From contig JAEUHE010000271.1 of the NCBI GenBank assembly GCA_016793885.1, positions 1-32,145 of the forward strand: 32,145 nt of DNA, read 5' to 3'. How positions within the stretch are numbered: the first letter of the stretch is position 1; each line of letters begins with the position of its first letter. Under the pieces are notes generated by a model. That model worked only from the letters and a program-made list of their open reading frames with translations. It was not told the DNA's origin and did no database searches. This document shows positions 26,279 through 32,145 of the stretch, piece after piece. The DNA comes from Verrucomicrobiales bacterium. GTDB taxonomy: Bacteria > Verrucomicrobiota > Verrucomicrobiia > Limisphaerales > UBA11320. Both the position numbers and the translations under genes were made by a program.

Positions 26279-26523
26279 GAACCCGCAGGGTTCAAAGAGA
26301 TCTAGCCGGGGGTGCTCGCACCCCCGGAACCGTTAAAAGTACGGAGCATCGCGCAGCGATGCCACCGCCTGCCGAGACTTGCGTCACCCGACTCAAGGAA
26401 CCTCATCGGTTTGTGAGTCCGTTCGCCAACCGGTGGCACACCTTTCAGGGTGCGGCGGGAACGGGAACGGAATTCCGGGGATCTTCGATCGCCCGGCTAA
26501 TCTCTTGGAACCCTTCCGGGTTC
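26279..26523. repeat. Array of compact perfect hairpins
   Basis: Perfect stems with very small loops follow one another. GAACCC-GCA-GGGTTC (26279-26293) comes first. CCGGGGGTGC-TC-GCACCCCCGG (26306-26327) follows, then GCATCGC-GCA-GCGATGC (26346-26362). The palindrome CGGAATTCCG (26468-26477) comes next, and GAACCC-TTCC-GGGTTC (26508-26523) is last. An imperfect one (GCACACCTTTCAGGGTGC) lies between. The first and last share the same stem. Such strings can be mobile repeat units or a folded RNA. Nothing in the sequence decides between them. Confidence 0.65.
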
Positions 26524-26587
26524 TCGGCTTCGGCCTCAGGAACTCAGGCGGAGAAGGGAGTTTCACCTCCGATCCCTTCAGGATTCT

Positions 26588-26620
26588 TAATCCGTGGAAT
26601 CAGCGAAATCCGTGGTTCAC
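26588..26620. repeat. Partial ATCCGTGG dispersed repeat edge
   Basis: TAATCCGTGGAATCAG followed by CGAAATCCGTGGTTCAC matches the right edge of the element at 28074-28214 (GAGAAATCCGTGGTTAA) and that at 10873-10890. No matching left edge is seen here, so this copy looks truncated. Confidence 0.55.
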
Positions 26621-26682
26621 CAGTTGCTCTCCCTCTCTGCGCTTTTCCCGCCTCTGCGGTGTAAGTCCGCTCGGGCTTGGTT

Positions 26683-26798
26683 TTAGTGCTCCTCCGCGTT
26701 CTCCGAGCCTCCGCGAGAAAAGATCCCTCCCCTGACTCGGAAGGACTGCCGAAATCTCTCGCGGAGGCACGGAGAGCGCGGAGAGGAAAGAGTTCATG
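26683..26798 (-). repeat. Palindromic dispersed repeat, copy 2 (CTCCGCGAGA family)
   Basis: On the minus strand this reads CATGAACTCTTTCCTCTCC, then CCTCCGCGAGAGATTTCGG, a centre with GAGTCAGGGGAGGGATCTTT, and GCGGAGGAGCACTAA. It aligns end to end with 13879-13986. The inner arms (26701-26718 and 26757-26774) match with one mismatch. It is about 8 bp longer than copy 1, mostly near its CATGAACTC end. It lies 22 bp past the stop of the minus-strand gene ending at 26821. Confidence 0.85.
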
Positions 26799-26820
26799 CA
26801 GAGTCCGACGGCCTGCTCGG

Positions 26821-27996
26821 CTACTTGGGTAGTCCGATCGAGCTGCTGCGCTTCGCGATCTTACGACTCGTCTTGATCTTGGAAACGGTTCCCGTGGCCA
26901 AATACATGGAGCGAACCTTGTCCAGAATCGCATCGCGCCGGTCATACAGCCGCTTCAGCTTGCGCGGTTTGACGCGGCTCAGCACATACGCGGTCAAAAG
27001 CGGCAGCGTGATCGTGCTGTCCGCGTAACAGACCACCGAATCCGGCAGCTTATCCGGGTCCACCTTTCCCCAGCTCACCGCTTCAGCAGGCGTTGCTCCG
27101 CTCAGACCACCCGTATCGGGTCGTGCGTCGGTGCACTGCAAAAAATAGTCGTGGCCCTTTTCCTTGATGCCCATCACCTCCTGAATCTGGGGCTCGGTCT
27201 GCAACATGAAGTTCTTCGGACTTCCGCCGCCGAAAATCAGGACGCTGCTGGTATGTCCGGTCGATTTCGCATGATACACGATGCCAGCGGTCTGATTGAC
27301 GTCACGGTTGACGTCAAACATCAGCTTGGAATCACGGAGCGCCATGGCAGCGACATTCATTCCGATCGAGCTGTCCCCGGGGCTGCTCGTGAAGATTGGA
27401 ATGCCACATTCGTAGGCGGTCGCCAACATGCTCGAGTCTTTTAGCCCCAGTTTGCGGCCGCGCGCGTGGACATACTTGCCGAGCAGGTAGTGAAACTCGT
27501 CGGTGCCCATCGGACGCTGAAACTCAGGGCCCTGAATCACTTCGCGAACAAACGCATCGGTGTCCAGCAACACATTGTAGTCGAAAAGCACGTCGTAGAT
27601 CCGAATAACGCCATCCTGGTGCAGAGACACATCATCCAAGAAGGGGCTGCCGCGATGGAGCGCCATATCCAAACCGAAATGAAGATCGTGATAGAGATTT
27701 GCTCCGGTGGAAACAATCCAATCCACAAACCCTGCCTTCATCAATGGAATGAGGCAGCTCTTCCCCAGACCAGCCGGAGTAAGCGCTCCGGTGAGGCTCA
27801 TCCCAATGAATCCTTCCTTGGGCAGCATCTTGCGAGCAAGCAAATGCGCCGCCTCGCGGAGCCGCCCCCCATTGTAAGCCAAAAGAGATTGATCGATCAG
27901 GTCGGCGGCAGAGATGTCCTTGCCAACCCCCAAGGGATTCAGGCGCGGATACGCGGCGAACTTGCGGGACAATGGATGCGACGGTTTCTTGCTCAT
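26821..27996 (-). CDS. Deoxyhypusine synthase-like protein
   Basis: The enzyme belongs to the deoxyhypusine synthase family, NAD-dependent aminobutyl transferases. The 391-aa protein has [11 protein letters not shown] (96-106), [11 protein letters not shown] (203-213) and the active-site segment [12 protein letters not shown]. Its Lys261 sits where the eukaryotic enzyme has its catalytic Lys (GGGVVKHH). [23 protein letters not shown] (the last part at 305-311) matches the SGARPDEAVSWGK signature. Bacteria lack eIF5A, so the substrate must differ. Polyamine-type products (homospermidine-like or agmatine-derived) are the main candidates. No speD or speE-like gene is nearby. It appears to be a single-gene unit facing a repeat upstream. 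Confidence 0.9.
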   Translation of the reverse strand: MSKKPSHPLSRKFAAYPRLNPLGVGKDISAADLIDQSLLAYNGGRLREAAHLLARKMLPKEGFIGMSLTGALTPAGLGKSCLIPLMKAGFVDWIVSTGANLYHDLHFGLDMALHRGSPFLDDVSLHQDGVIRIYDVLFDYNVLLDTDAFVREVIQGPEFQRPMGTDEFHYLLGKYVHARGRKLGLKDSSMLATAYECGIPIFTSSPGDSSIGMNVAAMALRDSKLMFDVNRDVNQTAGIVYHAKSTGHTSSVLIFGGGSPKNFMLQTEPQIQEVMGIKEKGHDYFLQCTDARPDTGGLSGATPAEAVSWGKVDPDKLPDSVVCYADSTITLPLLTAYVLSRVKPRKLKRLYDRRDAILDKVRSMYLATGTVSKIKTSRKIAKRSSSIGLPK

Positions 27997-28073
27997 AAAA
28001 TGTGGGCGGAGTGTGGGGTAAGCCGGACGCTCTGAGAAGAAAAAGTCGTCTTCAATCTAGAAACCGCAGTTGA

Positions 28074-28214
28074 TGAACCACGGATTGCACGGATCTCACA
28101 GATCAAGAAAGAGATCCCATCGGCAATGTGTTGCGGGGTAATCCCCCGGAAAGGGCTGGAAGTGAACTCCAGAAGTTCCTTTCCATCCGAGTCATCTGAG
28201 AAATCCGTGGTTAA
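28074..28214. repeat. Dispersed CACGGAT/ATCCGTG repeat, copy 2
   Basis: The left edge TGAACCACGGATTGCACGGA is matched by the inverted right edge GAAATCCGTGGTTAA (28200-28214). Together the ends form a long-range inverted repeat around a centre with no gene. It fills most of the 229-bp gap between the TPR gene and the deoxyhypusine-synthase-like gene. The edges match 10744-10890. Confidence 0.75.
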
Positions 28215-28225
28215 GGCTGCCGTTT

Positions 28226-28543
28226 TCAGCAAGACTTGAGCTCCTCAAGCAGCATCTCCAATTCCGCCTGCGGTCCCTCGTGATGTTGATCGATGGCGAG
28301 TCGCAGCCCCCGCTCAAAGGCTGCCCGAGCCTGTTCGCGGCAACCGAGCGCGAGCTCGCACTTCCCCAGCAAAATTTGAACAACCATCCATTCCGGCTTC
28401 TGCCGCAGGGCAGTCTCGAAGTGGGTTTTGGCTTCCGCGAAACGATTAGCATCGTAAAGCGCCTTTCCCAGGCTGAAGCGCGCCAGACCGTTCTCGGGAT
28501 TCTTTTGCAACAGGGTCTCAAATCGCTGAATGGCTTCGCTCAT
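28226..28543 (-). CDS. Small tetratricopeptide-repeat protein
   Basis: This 105-aa protein consists almost only of TPR helices. The units AIQRFETLLQKNPENGLARF, LGKALYDANRFAEAKTHFET and LGKCELALGCREQARAAFER show the usual Gly/Ala and Pro spacing of about 34 residues. There is no signal peptide, so a cytoplasmic scaffold role is likely. It is 82 bp upstream of nothing obviously related on its 5' side except the two-gene envelope unit, with which it may share a strand and a transcript. The partner is unknown. Confidence 0.85.
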   Translation of the reverse strand: MSEAIQRFETLLQKNPENGLARFSLGKALYDANRFAEAKTHFETALRQKPEWMVVQILLGKCELALGCREQARAAFERGLRLAIDQHHEGPQAELEMLLEELKSC

Positions 28544-28630
28544 CTGCCCAGCGAACCAGATTCAGTCGAACTTGAAAACAAGGAATACCCGAACGCCATC
28601 CCAGGCAGCTGGGTTCCGAATCTCCGAAAG

Positions 28631-29515
28631 CTACTTGGGCCCGGGCCCGAACGTCCACGAGAGATAGGTGCCAATAATGGTCCTGTCCGGGGTGTTTCTG
28701 CCGGACACATTCCAACTCGCATAGAGACTCCAGCTGATGGATCGTGGCAGAGCCAACGTGATACCAGTCTCCACGAGACGGTTGATCTCACGGACTTCCT
28801 GCCAGCTCCCCACGAACCCAGGCCCGAGGATGTCGACTCCGGTCAGACTCTGCTCGTGGCGGTAAGCTGCGTTGAAACGAATCCAGTGGGCCGGCCCATA
28901 ACTCAACCCGGCGGTGCCGAAAACATCGGCGGGAACGCCCTCCGCACGGTGGCGATAGCCCAGGTCGCCATAGACCGTGAGCCCCGAGCGGCCGATCGCT
29001 TTGGCGAATAGCAAAGCCAGTTCGCCGCCCGACGCCCCATCCCCTGGATGAGTGGGGGGCAATCCCCTGTGCAGATCGTAAGTGCCTTCCACGATGGCTC
29101 CGAGACGCACGGCGAGCGTAGGCCGACTCGGTCGAGTGCGATGCTCGCGCAACAACTGGTAGCGGATCCCTAGACTGGAATCCGTAAGCCCCTCCTCGCT
29201 TCGTATTGGCAGATGCGTGCTTACGTAGCCCATCGATGCGTCCAAGGCCACCCGACGGCTGACGCCATACTCGCACCCGAGCTGCACGGTGTGCTGTTTC
29301 AGCTCCCCGGAAATCCCTAAATCTGAAAGTGAGTATCGCGTGTCGCCCGCCCAAAAATGGTCGAACACCTGAAACGAATACCCGGGTGACAGAACCCAGT
29401 GCCTGGGTGGAGGCAGATAGGCTGAATATTGAGCCACTAGGGGAAGTGCTCCCAGGGCGAACATCAAAGCCGCCCATAGGCAGCAGGAGAGCTGCTTTGA
29501 CAATCGATAATTCAC
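28631..29515 (-). CDS. Predicted outer-membrane beta-barrel protein
   Basis: The signal peptide covers about 1-28 (cleavage near PLVAQ). The rest is a series of amphipathic beta strands such as HTVQLGCEYGVSRRVALDAS, LGIRYQLLREHR, LTVYGDLGYRHRAEGVPADV and WIRFNAAYRHEQSLTGVD. It resembles the MetA-pathway/DUF3187 type of small barrels, but no diagnostic motif was found. The last residues (WTFGPGPK) extend past the usual terminal aromatic. Its ATG overlaps the stop of the upstream gene (29512) by four bases, so the two are translationally coupled and probably work together. Confidence 0.7.
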   Translation of the reverse strand: MNYRLSKQLSCCLWAALMFALGALPLVAQYSAYLPPPRHWVLSPGYSFQVFDHFWAGDTRYSLSDLGISGELKQHTVQLGCEYGVSRRVALDASMGYVSTHLPIRSEEGLTDSSLGIRYQLLREHRTRPSRPTLAVRLGAIVEGTYDLHRGLPPTHPGDGASGGELALLFAKAIGRSGLTVYGDLGYRHRAEGVPADVFGTAGLSYGPAHWIRFNAAYRHEQSLTGVDILGPGFVGSWQEVREINRLVETGITLALPRSISWSLYASWNVSGRNTPDRTIIGTYLSWTFGPGPK

Positions 29516-29949
29516 GCCGCCTTTCTCTTCCCGGCGGACTTGCCGAGAAATCGTTCCGTAACAAAATACTCCAGCGCTTCCATTTGGGCGCCACTGAGTC
29601 GACCGGCAAACTGCACCACGCGATCGGCGGACTTGGATTGTGATGAAGGAAGTCTTTTTGCCAGTGCCTGAAGTCGGTCTCCTTGTTCCGCCGCCGCTTT
29701 AGCATCCATCTCCGGCAATCGCAGCATGCCGGCATACAGTCGGCGCCCCAGTTCAAACCTATCGACATCCAACCCTTCGTCCATGGTATTCAGACCGGAT
29801 TGGGGCAATGCGCTATGTCGGTAGGATCCCGACGCCTCCACATGTGAGGGGTCGAGCCCCACCAGCACTCCGAGGCTGATCGCCGACGCCCGAAGCACGC
29901 TGCTTCGTAGCCAATTCCTAAGTGTGTGTATCCCAAATCCCATAGGCAT
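29512..29949 (-). CDS. Exported hypothetical protein (145 aa)
   Basis: No family recognised. A hydrophobic N-terminal segment (about 16-34) looks like a signal peptide. The mature part is helical and charged, with DRFELGRRLYAGMLRLPE, followed by KAAAEQGDRLQALAKRLP, and ends in a basic tail GKSAGKRKAA. The xLGRxLYxG pattern recalls cytochrome c-type domains, but there is no CxxCH, so heme binding is unlikely. Two ATGs (29949 and 29943) are possible starts. The four-base overlap with the barrel gene suggests a periplasmic partner of that barrel. Confidence 0.6.
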   Translation of the reverse strand: MPMGFGIHTLRNWLRSSVLRASAISLGVLVGLDPSHVEASGSYRHSALPQSGLNTMDEGLDVDRFELGRRLYAGMLRLPEMDAKAAAEQGDRLQALAKRLPSSQSKSADRVVQFAGRLSGAQMEALEYFVTERFLGKSAGKRKAA

Positions 29950-30218
29950 TGTGCTGCTTGGATCGAGCGCAGTTGCCGACCAGTGGATAACTCATAAGAG
30001 AGACTGTCATTTCCGGACTATGAATCGGCAGGAACCCGTTCAGCTCAAGACAGACTCCGAGTGTCGTCGCGAAGCCGTTTCAAGGTTCGTGGAATCCTGC
30101 CGATCACGAGACAGGCGAGCTAGGGGAGCGGAGAGCGGCAGGACTTTTACCGGTCCGCTGATCCAATCCTGACGCCCTGCCCGGCTGAGGGCGATCCCCG
30201 GCCACAGATTAGAATCCG

Positions 30219-31964
30219 ATGACACAGAGTGACGCAGTCAAGGTCCCCGGGGGTTCAGGCGCACGCCGATCTTTCAGTGCCCAGCTGGCCATCTTTGGCA
30301 CCCTGTTGGTGGTCATCTCGGTGGGGTTGTGCGCTGGTTTGGCTTTTTACTCGCGGAAAGAGGCTCTGAAGGTGGCCGCCGGGAATGAGCTTCTCGCCAT
30401 TGTTCATTCTACCGCGGCAGCGATCGACGGCGACATCCACGAGCAGGTGCATCGCGATGGTCACGGAAAGATCGAACCTTGGCCCGCGTTCCAGGCACTT
30501 CAACAGCTCCTGTCCGAGGTCAAGACCCGGAACAGACTCTCCGGCCATGGCAGTCCCATTTACACGCTCAGGAAATGCGAGGACTTCAACAAGCTCAACG
30601 AGCTGGAATTCGTCATCATGAGCGATCGGGAGCCCGATGGAGAATTCATTGTTGGTTCCCGCTATGTCGCACAACCGCATCTCAAGCGAGCCCTCGAAGG
30701 TGTCTCTACCGTCACCGGCATCTACCGGGATGAGGAAGGTCTTTGGCTTTCCGCGGCAGCTCCCATCCGAGCCAAGGACGGAAGGGTCGTTGGAGTCCTG
30801 CAAGCGGACCGGCCCGTGAACTACTTCCACGAAGAGGCAAAAAGAAGCGCCCTCTGGATCCTCAGCACAGCGGCCGTCAGCATTCTCATCGCCTGGCTAT
30901 TGACGTGGGGCTACGCCCGGTCGATTGTTCGTCCTGTCACCGCACTTGCGGCTGCCACTGCTCAGGTTGCCAGAGGGAATCTCCAAATACGAGTAGCGCC
31001 CGGAGGCAACGACGAACTGGGGGATTTGTCCCGGGGATTCAACGCCATGACGGAAACGTTGTGCGCGGCTCAAGCCAGGGACCTCGACCAACGGAAAGAA
31101 ATGGCCCTCTCGCAGATAGCCACGGAAAAGGCGAATCGGCAACTCGAGGCCATGAATGTCGAGTTGGAGCGATCCTATGACGAACTCTGCCGGCTCGCGA
31201 CCGAGGCCCAGTCGGCTAGCGCCGCCAAAAGCGAGTTCTTGTCGGTGATGAGCCACGAGCTGAGGACCCCGCTCAACGGAGTGATCGGCCTCGCATCGAT
31301 CTTGGAGGCGAGCGGTCTGGACGAGGAATCAACCGACTCCGCCAAAACAATTCGCAAGAGCGGAGAGGGTCTGCTGGAGATGATCGAGAACGTGCTGATG
31401 TACACCGAGCTCGATCGTGGCACGTTAAGCACCGGAAGCTCAGTGCTCAACCTTCAACAACTGGCACAAGAAACCGCGGGGCGCTTCGCGGAAGACGCGA
31501 TCGCCAAACAGATCTCCCTGCGCGTGGCTTTCTCACCATCGGCCGAAGGGTCGTTCCAAGGAGACGCCGTTCGTATTCAACGGGTCCTCTCCTGCCTTAT
31601 CAACAACGCCGTCAAATTCACCCCTCAAGGTGAGGTGGACGTGCTGGCCGAGTTCCTCCTCGGCGACAACAGCGTCGATGAACTAGGACCGAAAGGTCAG
31701 CTTCGAGTGCAGATCCGCGATACCGGGATCGGCATTTCTGCAGAACAATCCTCCTTAGTCTTCCAACCCTTCACACAGGCCGACTCCTCCATGACCCGCC
31801 AGCATGGCGGCATCGGAATCGGTCTCGCCTTGGTCAAAAAGCTGGTGGAATCCATGGGGGGAGGCATCACGTTCCAGGGCAATGCAAAAGGACCGGGAAC
31901 CACTTTCGAGGTGCTTCTTCCGATCCGGAAGGCAGTCGGCCAGGGTGAACAGCGGGCAGCCTAA
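30219..31964 (+). CDS. Membrane sensor histidine kinase (HAMP, HisKA, HATPase)
   Basis: This two-component kinase senses an external signal through a loop of about 165 residues between membrane helices at about 24-44 and 210-231. The loop has a Cache-like end (GLWLSAAAPIRAKDGRVVGV). A HAMP domain (232-284) and a coiled coil (285-335) lead to HisKA with His346 in SHELRTPLNGVIG. The ATP site has the N-box INNAVKFT (461-468), DTGIGIS (501-507) and the G2-like GGIGIGLALVK. No receiver domain is fused, and no response-regulator gene is adjacent, so the cognate regulator is not in view. Total 581 aa. Confidence 0.92.
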   Translation: MTQSDAVKVPGGSGARRSFSAQLAIFGTLLVVISVGLCAGLAFYSRKEALKVAAGNELLAIVHSTAAAIDGDIHEQVHRDGHGKIEPWPAFQALQQLLSEVKTRNRLSGHGSPIYTLRKCEDFNKLNELEFVIMSDREPDGEFIVGSRYVAQPHLKRALEGVSTVTGIYRDEEGLWLSAAAPIRAKDGRVVGVLQADRPVNYFHEEAKRSALWILSTAAVSILIAWLLTWGYARSIVRPVTALAAATAQVARGNLQIRVAPGGNDELGDLSRGFNAMTETLCAAQARDLDQRKEMALSQIATEKANRQLEAMNVELERSYDELCRLATEAQSASAAKSEFLSVMSHELRTPLNGVIGLASILEASGLDEESTDSAKTIRKSGEGLLEMIENVLMYTELDRGTLSTGSSVLNLQQLAQETAGRFAEDAIAKQISLRVAFSPSAEGSFQGDAVRIQRVLSCLINNAVKFTPQGEVDVLAEFLLGDNSVDELGPKGQLRVQIRDTGIGISAEQSSLVFQPFTQADSSMTRQHGGIGIGLALVKKLVESMGGGITFQGNAKGPGTTFEVLLPIRKAVGQGEQRAA

Positions 31965-32018
31965 GCCGGATCCCCCCGTGCCACCCGTCGGGGCTTGGGG
32001 GTCAGTTCTGAATGGCGG

Positions 32019-32145
32019 TTAGTTAAGTCCTAAGCGTTTTTTGGAGAGACGTTTGCGACGAGGAGGATTGGGGAGGTTTGAGAGCATGTATTCGGCGGTT
32101 ATTTGCTGCATTTGGAGGAGCGTTTCCCAGACCTTCCGTTGGTTG
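32019..32145 (-). CDS. C-terminal end of a partial protein, possibly transposase
   Basis: On the minus strand an open frame enters from the right edge and ends at a TAA (32019-32021). Its last 42 residues include NQRKVWETLLQMQQ, ITAEYMLSNLPNPPRRKR and the basic end LSKKRLGLN. A basic tail of this kind is common at transposase C-termini, but no catalytic motif is visible and no terminal inverted repeat was found between 31965 and 32019. It could equally be a host gene. Its tail-to-tail position with the histidine kinase is clear. Confidence 0.45.
   Translation of the reverse strand, partial: NQRKVWETLLQMQQITAEYMLSNLPNPPRRKRLSKKRLGLN

Larger units (their letters stand above)
26121..26820. other. 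Gene-free, repeat-rich region, 700 bp
   Basis: Between convergent genes (DUF1501 and the deoxyhypusine-synthase-like gene) lies a stretch with no credible gene. From left to right it holds a unique segment, a string of compact hairpins (26279-26523), a one-sided ATCCGTGG repeat edge (26588-26620) and the second copy of the CTCCGCGAGA palindrome (26683-26798). Frames here have low-complexity translations rich in Gly, Ser, Pro and Arg. Confidence 0.7.

Noticed and set aside
26279..26523. CRISPR-like array
   Set aside because: The palindromes differ in sequence and spacing. There is no regular repeat-spacer unit and no cas gene.
26544..26945. 133-residue minus-strand frame in the repeat region
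   Set aside because: It spans the palindromic repeat and overlaps the end of the deoxyhypusine-synthase-like gene. The translation is low-complexity.
31965..32018. Terminator after the histidine kinase
   Set aside because: C-rich and G-rich runs could pair in several ways, but no single strong stem followed by T is present.

Overview
The window looks like chromosomal DNA from a Verrucomicrobiota-type bacterium (a Pedosphaera/Limisphaerales relative is my best guess). The reasons are a PSCyt1/PSCyt2/PSD1 cytochrome next to a DUF1501 protein, very long secreted proteins with Ig-like and calcium-loop modules, a complete Tol-Pal envelope machine, and intergenic regions full of palindromic repeats. 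No rRNA, tRNA, CRISPR array, phage or complete insertion sequence was seen.

Layout. 1-360: inverted repeats and a 99-bp tandem repeat. 360-6291 (minus): a collinear block transcribed tolQ-tolR-tolA-tolB-pal-tatA-tatA-tatC. It includes a very short second tatA (54 aa) that is easily missed. 6488-8548 (plus): a beta-barrel outer-membrane protein and a Wza-type lipoprotein, probably part of an exopolysaccharide export system, ending in a bidirectional terminator. 8626-10473 (minus): a secreted protein with a papain-fold peptidase-like C-terminus. 11005-13785 (plus): a large membrane-anchored or secreted subtilase. 13879-14161: a palindromic dispersed repeat joined to the tail of a DUF4143-type ATPase remnant. 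14225-14599: a degenerate receiver-domain protein. 14651-21114 (minus): three exported proteins: a phytase/esterase-like protein, a one-heme protein with a temptin-like calcium motif, and an internally duplicated PhoX-like protein. 21362-21517: large inverted repeats. 21717-26120 (plus): the PSD1 cytochrome / DUF1501 pair, the second with a Tat signal. 26121-26820: a gene-free, hairpin-rich block. 26821-29949 (minus): a deoxyhypusine-synthase-like enzyme, a TPR protein and a two-gene envelope unit. 30219-31964 (plus): a membrane histidine kinase. 32019-end (minus): the C-terminal end of a protein of unknown identity.

How it fits together. Almost every gene works in or on the cell envelope. 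Tol-Pal links outer membrane, peptidoglycan and inner membrane. Tat exports folded proteins such as the RR-signal DUF1501 protein. The polysaccharide-export pair, the beta-barrels, and several secreted hydrolase-like proteins share a W...(Y/F)(Y/F)R(L/V) end module. The least explained parts are the repeat families (three kinds, at least six copies or loci) and that recurring module in four otherwise unrelated exported proteins.
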